51,267 nucleotides of DNA from Zygnema cylindricum (GCA_037447655.1 JBBHKE010001322.1:138022-189288); one strand, 5' to 3'. Shown: positions 21,001-32,400, counted from the stretch's first letter. Program-made: numbers and translations. The notes: generated by a model from the sequence alone, not told the origin.

Positions 21001-24000
21001 AGTGATGCTTTAAATGCGTTGCGGACGGCAGGACTTGTAGAGGGGAAGAGGCATTGGAATTGGAAAAGAAGTACGGTTATGGAGTATGGTACCAAGGCGG
21101 ATACTCAGAAAACAGCTGCAGATTGTGAAGTGAAACAACGTCGGGGACGTCTCGAAGGAGTTGATGACGATCACGAGACTATGTGTGTGAAACAAAATGA
21201 GTGTGACGATATTGGAAGGGAGTGGAGGGAAGGTGGACGCCTCTCAAAAGGACTGACAGGCAGTAGGAAAAGAAGTTATGAAAGTTCAGGAAGAAGTCAT
21301 TCTGTGATTCCGGTGGGGGGTGGTATGGGAAGGGGGTTCAAAGTGTTGATTAGTGGAGAAGCAGGACAAGGACAAGCTCAACTGTCAATGGCGTTGTTAC
21401 AAGCATTGGAAGCCATGGCGGCGGTGAAAATATTAAGTCTTCCGAGTATGATATTAGAAGGTGGTGGAGAGATACTATTTGGTTTAAGTCGCATCATGGG
21501 TAAGCGTATATCGGTTTCCATTTGAAATCTAACAAGATATTTCAAGGTCTCTGAATTTAGTAGCCAGAAAGGTCTGTAAGAAAACCGTTTAGGTCTAGAA
21601 GATTAAGAGCAGGTTCTTTCGAAGCTATCGTTTTTTATGTGGCAGTTGTTTCGTGACTGCAAATGATGATGATATGTTATGATGTAGAATGAGGTTAATA
21701 AGTGCAGGTGTTATCCATTAAATTCCATTCACTTATACAAACTTTCTAAATTGTGTTGTATGTTCGATTAGGTGTCTGTGCAATCATGCTGAATTTCTAC
21801 GACAAGCGAGTTGGTTTATGCAAATTTATGTTAAAGAAAATGCAAGGCTGTAATTTAGACTTCTTTTGGAGGTCGAGTTCGTACAGAAGGGTCAAATCAT
21901 GTTGCTAGTCGCGTTACGACAAAGGAGCTAACCGGCTTTAAGATTTGAGGCTAATTTTTTCCTATAAAGCATTTGATTGTCTCTGTTATGATTGTGGGAA
22001 CAGATGAAGTGCACCATGCGGCGCCCTGTGTCCTTTTTCTGCCACGTGTCGAGACATGGGCTGTCTGCTCTTCCAAAGAATCCCCAGAAAGTCCCCTTGC
22101 TGCTGACCTGGCAGACCAAGCTGGAGGCTCTGCAACGTCAGCAACATACCATGCTGTGACATCTGCAAAAGCGGATGCTCTCGCCACTTCAGCAGCTTCT
22201 GTATCCAGGTGGCGTCCCCAGTTGAATCTTAATCTGCCAGCTGGCGAGGAAAGCAGCAGTCAGGGTGTGAATGCCAAGGATGGAGAAATTCCAGATAATG
22301 GCGTTTTGAAAGAAGCAGCTTGTGAACTTGACGAGAGAGAGATAGGTGACGTTTCTGGAGAATGGAAAGTATTTCTTCAGCAGATGAGGAGCATACCCGT
22401 TGATCGTTCCATGTATATTGTGGTATGAATTCTACTCACTCGATTTCCTGTAATTTCTTGCATACAGTAATAGAAATGAGTAACGGAGGCTAAGGAAGTA
22501 ATCTATCATGTGCCGGTTCTTTTGTATCCGTAAATGCTGCGAGTCATTTCTTTGTTTAGTGCTTCCTAGGCCTCTTCTTCTTTTGTAATAGAGGTCTCTG
22601 GATGGAACATTATTGCAAAATGCAGGCGACCACTCATGTTCCAGGGAAGAATCTCCCATCAGAGGTTCTGTCCTTTTTTACGAGTTCTCAGGAGCCAATG
22701 GGATCCAATTTGAGCGATTGGATGGAGAGACTTCGAGGGAGACGTACTGCAGAGAGGAAAATAAATATGCAGGCACTGTCTAAGAAATCGCAAAAAGATA
22801 TGACTTTTGAAGGAGTAGTTGAGGGGTCACCTGATCAAGAGGAATCTGATAGAGCCCGAGAGAACTTCACAAAGAGAGGTTCACTTTCTAATGGTTTCCC
22901 AGTTATGACTGGAGGTTGCCACACAGCAGGTGCAGATTGGCCGTCGGCTTCAGAATGCCAATCACTAGATGAGAGTGGAGGAGAGGAGGAGAGAGAAACT
23001 CCACAAAGGCAAAATGAAGATATCATCTGTCCAGGGGCTGTCCCATGTTTGTGGTTAGAGCTTTCTCCTTTAAGTTTAGAAAAACTGAATTTGGGGAGAC
23101 TGGCTGCGGTTCAAGAAATTTCCGATTTTGCTGTAGAGCAATTCGCTAGTTGTGTTATGAGAAATAGACATGTAAGTGGTATTTGTGAGATACAAGGGGA
23201 AGGCGGCAAAGGGGACATGGGAAACAATAAAGTTGAAAAGATCTTGTACGAGAAAAGGACAAGAATTGTTGAGGAAATTGCAGTGAGAGAAGAATCTAGA
23301 GGACAGGAGGCAGAGGGCAAGGGAAGCTCGCAGGGAGCATGCGAAATGGGCAAAGTAGAAACAGAAGCTGAAGAAAAACGCCCGGAAGATAAAGAAAAGC
23401 TGTTTGAAACAGGACAGGGATGCGGTATGGACAGAGGAGAAGTTCTAGTCAATGGGGGCGAGGGAGAGAGAGAGGAGAGGTTGGGAGAAGTAGAGAAAAT
23501 TGAAGGTGACGTTTTGGAACCAAGGGTTGTTCTCACTATAGAGAAGCCCCAGTTGTCGGGCCAAATATTGTGTGTCAGTGGTGATAAACTAGTTTGTAGG
23601 GAAAAGAATCGAATCAAAGTTGTCGATAAGGGGTTTGTCAGAAGTGTAGAGATCAATCCGGGGTGCTCTTCAAGCTCCGAGGAAGCCGCCACAGCTGCAA
23701 GGTGGCAGTCAGGGAATAACTGTGTGAGGATCGAGGTGCCTGGGGAAACTGAAATTACTGTTGATCAGCAACCCCCATGGCAGAGAGAGAGAGAACCGAA
23801 CAGAGAGCAAAATCTTTCAGCAACCTTTCAATCTTGTGCCCCTCCTGCATCTCCACAAATTCCTGAGACCAGTGGAGCTGGAAAGGATGGATTTGCCCCT
23901 TATCTTCCTTCTGTGGGTATGCCTCGGACTCCCGAAGAGAGAGCGTTCCGAGGAGCTTTAGCGTGGTGTGGGCTCCAGCTTCTGACAAACTGCCACCTGT

Positions 24001-26235
24001 CAGGATTACGGAGGTTCAGTGCTCGGTTGAAAAATTGTCCAAGTGTTAGAGCCCCTCCATGGAAGCGCGGCGATTCTCGGACTCCCTCCTCTGGAGAGGG
24101 AGAGAGAGAGAGAGGTAACGGGAAGTCTGTCAGAAATGAACAGAGGGGTTTTACTGATCCGTCCACTGAGGCTCGCGCTCAAGAGGAAGGAAAGAGGAGT
24201 GATGTCGCAGAAGGGGCGATGGCTGAGAACGGAAGCGTGAGTGAAGGAGGGAGGCGAGGAGAGGAGAAAAAAAAAGCAGGAGGGATGGAGTGTGAGGGGA
24301 AGACAAAGTGGGTAAGGGGTTTAGCGGCGGTAGGACTCCTATCCTGCCATGGAGGATATGAGAATGGAGCCCAACTCTTGGCGGCTGTGAGAAGTGTGGC
24401 TGGGATGGTGAAAGAGGGGATTTTGGGGAGAGGGGAAGGAGGGAAGCCGAGAACTGATTGGAAGGGGGAGAGGATGATGGGAGTTTATCATCCTCTTTTG
24501 GCCCAAGCAGCGGCTTTGGAAGACATGGTGGCTTGCTGGACTCGAGCATTATCGGGGTAAGTAGCCTGTTTTGGAATTTCACATTTTTTTTTATGTATAA
24601 CATAGATTTTGGTTGGATTATGTAAAGCTTTAAGACGATTGGGAGGAATAGCTGTAATAATCTTCATCTGAAGAATACCTTTTTTTTTCTTCAATGAAAT
24701 TAGGCTCCTTTTTGTCATTATTTTCCTTGAAATCCTGACTTTGTTTCAGAATGTTTTTCGTTCATTGTAAGTCGAAAATGTGATAAGTAATGTGTTGAAA
24801 TGAGCGCTCAAATGCTTGGAGAAGGGAAATCGTTGAACATCTGGTATTGTTTATGCCCTTCTATTTTGTCAGGCTGGAATATGCTGCCAAAATTTCCTTG
24901 GCTCTTCTGCCGTCTCCTCCCCTACAAAGGAAAAAAGCATCGGAAATGCCACTGGAAGAGGAGAATGAAAAAGGGACAGGTGCAACTGACCAACCAAACC
25001 CAAACACAGAAAAATTGGAGCTTATTGGAAAGCCTACTTTCTCGATTATTACTACAAATCGAGCTGAGATGCTTGAGAGGAGTCAGTTCAACATTTGCGA
25101 AGGTGAAGTTGCCGATGAAGGTCATGTGATGTTCCAAGGAAGTGGAGCTAATGGGATAGAGGTAAAGGAAGCTGTTAAAGAAATGGAGGTGGGAGACAAG
25201 AGTAGTATTGGGGAGGACGAAGAGGCAGCGATGCTGGCAGCTGCTGTGGCAATAGAACAAATGAGGCAACCTATGGGAGGTAAGGAAGAAAATGGAGGGA
25301 AAGATGTGAACGACAACCCTGAGGAGGAGGGACAGGGAGAGGGGAACGGAGCGAGTGTGAAAAGGCCTTTGAGTTGTAGTAGGGATAAAGAACTTACATT
25401 GGACGAAGAAAGGTTTTTGGGGGAGATGACTGAGACCGTTGAGAGAAGCTTGACGGAAGAAGCTGGGAATATCCAGAGTAATGGTGAGCAGGAGGAGAAG
25501 ATCCATCGAAGAAACACTGAGGAAACTGAGACTGAAAGAGAGATGAGAGAGATGGGAAGGAGCAGTGGGAGATTAACACGGGTGATTGTTTATGAGCGAA
25601 AGCGAAAGCCGAGTGTAACAAGAGCCTACAAGTCATCCAGCCTTGAGGCGGTCGTGGAAAAGGTCAGAAAAAACACCGAAGGAAATGAAGCGGGTCATCT
25701 ATTTGAGGACGAGAAAGCACAGAAAATGAGGGTGAAGGAGAGGAGGAAGGAAGTTGTGGGCGTCTCCTGTCAATCATCTATTGAAAGCATAAGAAAGGCT
25801 GTGGAGGAGTTATTTGCCGCAGTTGTTTCAAATGGGACTACGTGTTTGTTAGAGGAGTTTGTTCAAAATGTGAGTGAGACGGGGAGACTAGTGGTAAGAG
25901 CTTTGACAAATGCGAAGTCCAGTTCAAGAACAGCGTGTAAGGAGGCAAGAGAGGAGGGGGATTGGGCGAAACCGGTTCACGAGATCAATTCTCAGAGTCA
26001 AGATGGGAGTGGGAGTCTGTGCCCTTATGGCAAGATGAAGGAAGAGGTGTGTGGGGTTTGTCCCGCAAATCAGCTTTTGTGTAGCTTTCATGAAGTTTCC
26101 GTGAGGGAGGTAAGACAGATAGGGAGGGAAGAGAGCGTTGCGTGGGAAAGGGAGAAAGTGAGAATACACTTAGAGCCTCTGGTTGACGCAATCCAAGAAC
26201 AGGTCAGATTTGTAGTAACAAACACCGTAACGTGA
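15089..26235 (+). CDS. Extended-PHD finger / AAA+ ATPase, plant type (7 exons)
   Basis: Exons: 15089-15613, 16920-17060, 18571-19674, 20152-21499, 22004-22422, 22626-24556 and 24873-26235. Every intron is GT..AG and phases agree (0,0,0,1,0,2). From the ATG at 15155 (ACCATGG) the product is 2254 residues; the frame is open back to an acceptor at 15088, so an upstream exon may exist. Order: extended PHD (about 74-225), active AAA+ module (about 475-730), degenerate second AAA module (about 780-1180), then a very long charged disordered region. Domain order and motifs match the plant family represented, from memory, by Arabidopsis At3g15120. A nuclear, chromatin-associated remodelling role is inferred from PHD plus AAA; the substrate is unknown. 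Confidence 0.9.
15374..18650 (+). other. Extended PHD (ePHD) zinc-binding domain, split over three exons
   Basis: The pre-PHD half is in exon 1: C-x2-C (RCGLCGGG, residues 74 and 77) and H-x2-C (WVHRECAIWSPE, 144 and 147). Exon 2 (16920-17060) continues VYFCGIGQ and supplies C-x2-C (LRCTRCARNGA) and C-x4-C (LGCQVERCPRTYHL). Exon 3 supplies PCGRLEGCYFDH and the final C-x2-H (LLTCPEHH). This is the ligand order of extended PHD domains, which bind histone tails or nucleosomes in other proteins. About 35 Arg/Pro/Gly-rich residues separate the first ligand pair from the conserved GPLLGPLSERIG segment. Confidence 0.9.
17061..17165. repeat. (CT)n microsatellite at the start of intron 2
   Basis: CT/TC dinucleotide runs, with CCCTCT interruptions, begin within ten bases of the donor at 17061. 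The donor itself (CTG|GTTGGC) is weak. The run creates false Ser/Leu-rich and Arg/Glu-rich frames on the two strands. Confidence 0.85.
19384..20580 (+). other. AAA+ ATPase core, catalytic motifs intact
   Basis: The domain opens with GWDSIAGLRHVI. Walker A is GPPGTGKT at 19519-19542 (residues 517-524). The pore/ISS region is GADCLGKYVGDAERQLRLLF. Walker B is IIFFDEID, with D and E at 20188-20193. Sensor 1 is VVVIAATNR and the arginine-finger segment is RRPGRFDRE. An intron (19675-20151) separates Walker A from Walker B. A small helical lid (TPGFAGADLKALC) completes the module. All residues needed for ATP binding, hydrolysis and hexamer formation are present. By sequence it is closest to the Cdc48/ATAD2-like group of AAA proteins. 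Confidence 0.93.
20690..22730 (+). other. Second, degenerate AAA module (pseudo-ATPase)
   Basis: After DWRRALKEAPPPCSQR and a helical linker, a second P-loop-like fold can be traced. The Walker A position reads GEAGQGQAQL, where Lys and Thr/Ser are replaced by Gln and Ala. The Walker B position reads CVLFLPRVETW, where the Asp-Glu pair is lost. The sensor-1-like strand MYIVATTHV is split by the intron 22423-22625. The ordered core ends near LPSEVLSFF. The fold seems kept but neither nucleotide phosphate nor Mg2+ could be bound in the usual way. A structural role in the hexamer is inferred. Confidence 0.7.
22731..26235 (+). other. Long charged, low-complexity C-terminal region with short conserved islands
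   Basis: About 1060 residues are dominated by Glu, Lys, Arg and Gly in GE- and ER-rich runs. Islands that look ordered: WLELSPLSLEKLNLGRLAAV (near 23050), a segment around AFRGALAWCGLQLLTNCHLS (near 23945), YHPLLAQAAALEDMVACW joined across the 24557-24872 intron to LEYAAKISLALL, and a helical C-terminus (about 25764-26230). The C-terminus includes four Cys and a His in CPYGKMKEEVCGVC...CSFHE. The donor 24557 (GTAAGT) and acceptor 24872 give phase 2 in both flanking exons. The stop TGA is 26233-26235. Confidence 0.75.
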
Positions 26236-27526
26236 AGCAGTGAAGGGAGTATAGTGAACATGTGTACATATGCTTGTCAATATGTTATGAAAAGGTTGTT
26301 TGGAGATTTTTTACGTTATTGTTCTGTCAAAGTGTGGTACCCTGTACTGGACGTGTTTCCAGTCCGTACAGTGTGAAGTGTATGAATGGATTTATTAACT
26401 GTTTAACTGTTTTTTTTTTGTCACAAGTGGATAATACCAAAACAGACATCAGATGGAAATGACCAAAAAATTGTGAACTACGCGACTTATGGTAGTGCCA
26501 CAGGGGCGCAGGTCTCTTAATACCCGGGTCTGTTTGAAGTATGTACTCTACGTACGCACGGTACAACAGCATTTTTATTACTTGGCTCGATGTGTTGCTA
26601 ACTATGTGTGTTTCTCAAATGTGAGTTTTCCATAACTTAAAATGGCAGGCTGTTGTGAAGTATTTCAAAACATGACATTTTCCCACATGTATGGGTGAGT
26701 TACTCTGTGAATGTCCGGGAATGTCAGTAGCTTGGGTTCTTAAGTATTATATCCACGATGTCACTGTAAGTTGTTGTTTGCCATTGTGCCATACCTGTCA
26801 ACAATGGTCTAGTTTTTTTTATTTTATTTGTATTGTGATATAGCACTTCCTGGTGTGCAAAGTATAAGGGCACACCCACAGTATGCCTTAGGTTGAGAAG
26901 CATGTCTCAGAGCATGCACGTGGTTGTTTTGTACAATTGTACATAAAAAGTGTCAGATAACGACGTCGACATGCAAAAGTGAGTGGTGTTTACACGGAAC
27001 GTGGCACTCATATTTGATTCTTAATAGTAAGATAGCGAAAATGGCGAGAACTTGTTCTCACATGTCCAAAGTCGACTATGTTAACACGGGCGATAGCGGC
27101 TGCGTTTTGGGAAGGTGTATCCAAATTAGTGTTGAATGTGTTAATTAATGTGAATGTTTGGTAATTGTTCCTTTCGCATAAGACGCCCGTATGAAAAGCC
27201 CAAAAAATAACGAATGTGAGCATGGAACAAATGAGGCGTTTATAAAATGCGTTGACCAACTTTGACTTTACAAAAAAAAAACCGAAAACATGTCAACTAT
27301 GAACAATCACAAATTCACAATTGAAGAAAAACAATCTCTTTTCATTTTTTACTTACCGTGAAAAGTATAAATAATTACGAAAACTTCAAATAAATAAATA
27401 AATAATGAATATTCGTAAAAAATTCAAGAAATTCATGAATGTAACAACCATTTGTTTTGTTAGTGTTAGGCCCTTCAACTCAAACTAGGAACATGATTTG
27501 TTTCTTGACACTAACAATTTCTTTAC
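26236..27526. other. 3' flank and intergenic DNA, no gene recognised
   Basis: It includes the presumed 3' UTR of the PHD/AAA+ gene; no strong AATAAA signal stands out. Small frames (60-84 residues) have no recognisable product. 26930-27180 may hold very diverged TA-family interior sequence (TTGTACAATTGTACAT, TTCTCACATGTCC), not certain. Confidence 0.4.
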
Positions 27527-27549
27527 ATTAATAGCGATTCACGGTGTAC
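27527..27549. mobile_element. Isolated TA-family TIR end
   Basis: TTAATAGCGATTCACGGTGTA is a right-hand terminus of the family. The preceding 100 bases (AACAATTTCTTTACATTAATAG) resemble the subterminal region of other copies. The matching left end is not identifiable. Confidence 0.55.
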
Positions 27550-28108
27550 GGGCAAACAAGGGCTAAAGGTGGAGAACATGTTGGAACCGTAAAATCGGAA
27601 TTATATTGGCCGTGGATCGGGTCAGATATCAACGCGCGAGAGTTCTTGATCCATCCCTGAAAAATGAAATCCGTATCACAAAACTGAACGAACTGGTACT
27701 GTACCTCTCACTCTCTCAGTCTTCGGCTACCTGGTTCATATCGGAACCTTACATCGGATGTAATTCGATGCGGTACGCAACAAAGCATTTTTTTTTTTTA
27801 TGTCTTGCTCATTTGCTCACTGCATTAATCACTCTAGCTCAAGTAAGCGCTCTTTTGATCCAAAATCACAAACTAATGCTGAAAACATCATTATATTAAG
27901 TGGCTTACAACGCGCCACGTTTTCTAGGCTATCTAGTGTGGTAAATCATAATAAAGTGCTACCGCTAACAGTTCAGTACTGTAGTTATAATAACGATGAG
28001 GGATAACGCGATGACGGCAATGTATCGTATGGGCATTTTGCCCTATTCTCTCTTGGATTCGAATACAAACCGGTTTTACCCTGAGTATACCTAGTTCTGT
28101 ACGAGAAA

Positions 28109-28338
28109 CTACAGTACAGTACACCGCCAATCGCTATTAGAGTATATAACGCCAATTCGGTGCCCTTTTTTCAAAAAAAAAACCTGAAATACAATTAATA
28201 ACGCTATTTAAGTACGTGGACCATAATCTGCCACGTCTCAGGTACTAAATTAGAATCAATAACGCTAATTGTTTTTTGACGCTAATTAATCCTTGACTAG
28301 TTGACTCTAATAGCGATTGGCGGTGTACTGTACTGTAG
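28109..28338 (+). mobile_element. TA-family short derivative with perfect TIRs
   Basis: The terminal 35 bases at each side (28109-28143 and 28304-28338) are exact reverse complements. The element proper is probably 28117-28330 (214 bp, CAGTACACCG...CGGTGTACTG) with TA on both sides. The extra outer bases CTACAG/CTGTAG imply insertion into a palindromic CTACAGTACTGTAG target. The interior carries CTGCCACGTCTCAGG and the CGCCAATTCGGTGCCC subterminal block also found, inverted, near the right end of the long copies. Confidence 0.85.
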
Positions 28339-28490
28339 CGAGCTGTGTACTACACCGTGAATCGTTATTAGCCCTATGTACGCTATATCGGCACCCCAAA
28401 ATTTTGGCATTGATACCTTAAATATAATAAATTACACTATTTAAGGACGTGGACCATAATCTGCCACGTATCCTGGCACTAAATTAGAAT

Positions 28491-28946
28491 CATAGTTCAA
28501 AAGTAGGTGACGGTACGCCCATACAATATGCCTATTGTATGCAAAACATACAGTATGGCCTTAAGACCCATATTGTATTGGCCGCAAAATGAAATAAAAT
28601 AGTAACAGGGTTGAGTTGCACATGGATCGATAGAGAAATAAACGTCATGTCTAAATTTGAAAAAAAAACGGACAAAAAAATCTTTTTCTGTGAGTTTTGA
28701 GCGACTTTTTATTTAAATCGTCAGATTTGGACGATCGGACGGTCTTCGATGAAAGTAACGATCTAAGAAGATCACATGAAAAGCCCATAACACAACTTAC
28801 GATAGGACTATCGTCAGATTCGGACGATCGGACGGTCGCTGATGAAAGTAGCGATCTAAGAAGATCACATGGAAAGCCCGTAACACAACTTACGTTAAGG
28901 GCGGCCTACAAAAGGCCTACCAAAAAACGCCTACTTTTGAACTATG
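28491..28946. mobile_element. hAT-like element, 456 bp, nested
   Basis: The ends are CATAGTTCAAAAGTAGG and its exact inverse. Flanks are ATTAGAAT at 28483-28490 and ATTAGAAT at 28947-28954, a perfect 8-bp target duplication. The interior has an imperfect inverted block (CAATATGCCTATTGTATG) near 28530 and a 93-bp tandem duplication at 28719-28904. No transposase domain is recognisable. Confidence 0.9.
28719..28904 (+). repeat. 93-bp tandem duplication, open in frame
   Basis: Units start CGTCAGATT at 28719 and 28812. Because 93 is a multiple of three, the + strand frame 28697-28951 (84 residues) carries two 31-residue units containing DDRTV, DESxDLRRSH and KPxTQLT. Most differences between units change the amino acid (Leu/Ser, Phe/Ala, Asn/Ser, Glu/Gly, Ile/Val), which argues against present-day protein-level selection. 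It may be a relic of an element-encoded protein. Confidence 0.75.
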
Positions 28947-29022
28947 ATTAGAATGAATGACGCTAATTTTTTATTTACACTAATAATTTCTGTACGCTAA
29001 TAACGATTCAAGGTGTATACTG

Positions 29023-29475
29023 TACTCTTTCAAGGAACAGAAACGACAAAGCGTCCGGGCTCCACCGGCTTTTATTTGTCCCATGGAATGTAGCCATGTA
29101 GGTCATGTATCCATCCCGTACGAAAGGAATTTTGCCCCAGTCATCGTGGAATTTGGCAGGCGACGACTTGAGTGCACTAAGCATTATTTGTACACGACAG
29201 AATTGAAAGAACCCTAGAAGTGGGAAAGAGGGGCAGGCATTAGAGTGATTAAACGCACAGCGATCGTGAAGTCGCAACCCTAATTCAGTAATTCAAAGCG
29301 TAGCAGCAGAAATGGTGGCTCCTGTGGCCCCTCCCTGTTTGGTTTGCGCCTTCTATTAAACTTCTCTCTATCCACTGGATTTCAAGATTGTCACGCGCAC
29401 ACCACGCACAGGCACACACATACGCATCCATCTCTGTTTCCTTCACCTGCTAAGCCCGGTTACTTTCCTTCATTT
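29023..29475 (+). promoter_or_regulatory. Putative 5' leader/promoter region of eIF4G with an upstream ORF
   Basis: The region between the last transposon end and the eIF4G start holds no other gene. A 15-codon upstream ORF (29312-29359, MVAPVAPPCLVCAFY, context AGAAATGG) precedes the main ATG by 117 bases. No other ATG lies between it and the main start. If the transcription start is upstream of 29312, scanning ribosomes would meet this ORF first. No TATA box can be placed with confidence. Confidence 0.4.
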
Positions 29476-32400
29476 ATGTCCCAATTAGGCAAGCAAGACA
29501 GGACCGACGTGCCTCCAAAGAGATCCGTAAAAGGAGGGAATCAGAACGCTCCTCGCCCAGGGGGTCCCTCCGGTGTCAAAACCGGTGGCGGTACGGGTTC
29601 TGTAGGCGGCCCCCGTGGCCCTCAGAACCCCGGTGGCCGCGGGTACGCGAATTGACATACTGTTCCTCTTCCTTTTATGTGTTACGGTTTGCTGCACTAG
29701 CGTATCGATACAATATTTTTGCCTTGTTGTCTTGCTGCCATTGAATATACAACACACTGCACTTTGAACGATAGAAAGTTCTAATGGATGAGCATACCAA
29801 TTATTGTCATACAGGATCGTAAAAGTAAATCTTCGTTTACCATTTTATTTTTGTAGTTATAGACCTTTCACTTCCTTGTTACCTCGAAGGTTAGGTTCAG
29901 TGCTCTCACATGCTCGAACATGTTCCAGAATAATCTTTCAGCTGCAGTAAGGCTTCAAGGGAATGTCTGAGCAGTTCTCTATGATTTTCAAATTTCGATG
30001 CCCTATCCTTCCTGGGAGGAAAAAAACAAGAAATCTGGTTTATGGTTGTCAATAGAAGGCTTGAGATTTCTCTTATTTATTTTTTCTTAGGCTCAGTATG
30101 ATTGGCTGGTTGTGCCAATAGGCAAAATAGTTCATGCCTTTTCATTGTAAGTTTCTGCTTCATTTGCAAGTCTTGAATCTAAACATGGCCATAAGTCTTC
30201 CTTCTTAAAGAAAAGAACATGCTTTTCTGTTTCTATTTTACATCTTTTGCCAGCACGAGATAGACTATTTTCCAGTTGTATCGTTTGGTGGAAATTAGTG
30301 CTTTTCATGTGATTGGCGTGATTTTGAAAATTAAACAGAAAATCCATTCCATAGAAAACCCTGGGAATTTTTTCTGGACACTGAAAGTAGCGAGCAGTGG
30401 AAACAGAATAATTGGCTGTCTATCCACCCTAGTTTTTGTGTGCTGTATATGTCAGGGCTGGGAAACGTGTGGCCAATGGATCCGCAAATGGAGGACGATC
30501 TGGTGGGGGGTCTACCAACCAAGATGCAAACAGTACCAAGGCGTATGCACAATTGGAGCAGCAAAACAATCCGCTTTCCGGTAAAATCTTATCATTGTTT
30601 ATTATTAATTCAACAAGCGTGTCCTGAATCTCTTTTTGAAGTGACAACTAATCCACTTCTGGTAGTTTTCTATCTGAACGTTTTCTGAAAACACTTGTCT
30701 CTGGATTTGCAAACCTTTGGAAACTTAAAGTCTCGTTCTAATTTCATGATAAAACAGTGGAATTATCAATAGTTACCTACTACTCAGTCACCGGGTACAT
30801 ACGATTTGAATGGGTTGAACAACTTGCCCTGTTATGGTGGTGGGCGATTGCCTTTTTTTGGTCTTTATCGGCCACATGCCACATTTTCGTAGATTATTCA
30901 TTATTGTGTTAATGAATGGTTTATTTTGTCGGTGTATTAAGACAGTTGATATGGCTTTTTTACCCTTTCATGGTTAGAGCTAGCAAATTTTACCGGCTTG
31001 TCATTGTTCAATGACAATGAGCTGGTCTTCAGGAGTTTCAGTATTGAGGCTGCTATTTATGTGGGGCGGTTAGGATGGGTGCAAACATCGCGGGTTTAGG
31101 AATGCAGTTTGATGGAGGTGAGTGAGGGGTTCAGCTATGCCGCCCATTGTTATTAGATTTAATCATTTTTCAAGCATTCAAAGGCGTTTACTCTGATTCA
31201 ACTGATGGATTTTTGTTTTTAGGCAAGCAATCGAAAGGTAATGGGCTTGCCCTATGATCTTGAGGTCACGATTGAAAGTTATAAAACTGTGTAATGAGAA
31301 AACGTCTGCTCAAAAAATGTCCAAAAACAACGATGGGCGATGTAGTTCTGATAAGGGCCCCATATTTATTCCAAAGACTTACTGGAGAATAGAATCACCA
31401 ATAATGCCAAAGGTGTATTAATTTTCTTCTGGAATCTCAACTATGGCGTTCATACCAAGCTTTACGCTGTGGAAACCGCCAGAGGTTTTGAATGTTATTT
31501 TGGAATAGGTGGACTGGACTGTCCATCTTATAAGTATTTTTGGAAAAATGTGAACTTTAACTTTTGGCATATGGGCTAGTACTGCAACAGGCCCGGTTGA
31601 TGGATGTAAAATCCTGGCTTTTTCGTCGATAGTAAGGGATTGTTCATGTCAATTCAGACTCAGGTTAGGTCTACTGCTCTGTGAATCGGTATTAGCGCTA
31701 AGGAATAATTAGTACGCGGACTGTTTTAGTGTTAGTAATTATATTTTCGATCCAAATGATGAGGACGATCTTGAACCGCAAAAAGAATAAGCGTTAAGAA
31801 ATAAAAATTAATAATGCCATTTGTGACAAAATTAGTATTATTAACGCTAATGGCAATTCACGGATGTTGCCACATAGGCTGGAATTCTGTTAAATTTTCA
31901 GATATGGCGGCTGAAGTACTTGTCCTACTTCCTGTTTTTAGAAGAGCAGGGAGTGTTTTCATGACAGCTGCCCACAAGTTAAGTTCGGTGTCCATGTTTT
32001 ATTTTGCAAAATATACTGCAAGCCAAACAAAAGTCTCAATTGCGTATATCTTCCTTCATTAGATCGGAGAATATCCGCTGACCATTTTGCAAGGGAATTG
32101 CCTTTGTTTCTGCTGTATCTTTATTCATCCTTGGATCAAAAGTTTGTTGTCTTTTGCACTACTGTTGGTGGGATTATAAGTTGCTTTCTGGTTCAAACGT
32201 GCTTTGGCCTGTATGTTAGATAGTCAAATTATTTTAGCACGCATGAAGTGTTTGCCCATTCTTTTATGAACTGTGTTATGTGTTTGATATCTGAAAAGAG
32301 AACACAGATCATGGAAATAGCGTCTGAAAGGGACCGGCAATGTTTTCTGGTAGGAGGAAAGATTACCGTCTGGTCATAGACTTGTACAGCATTCTTAGGC

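Larger units (their letters stand above)
28350..29022 (+). mobile_element. TA-family short derivative interrupted by a hAT-like element
   Basis: The left end CTACACCGTGAATCGTTATT (28350) and the right end GATTCAAGGTGTATACTG (to 29022) belong together. Subtracting the insert 28491-28946 and one 8-bp duplication leaves about 209 bp. The joined flanks then read continuously against the reverse complement of 13795-13999 (AAATTAGAATGAATGACGC across the junction). This gives a clear order: short element first, hAT-like insertion second. Confidence 0.85.

Noticed and set aside
23111-23692. 193-residue minus-strand frame, Ser/Pro/Leu-rich
   Set aside because: Antisense shadow of the purine-rich exon 6 of the PHD/AAA+ gene.
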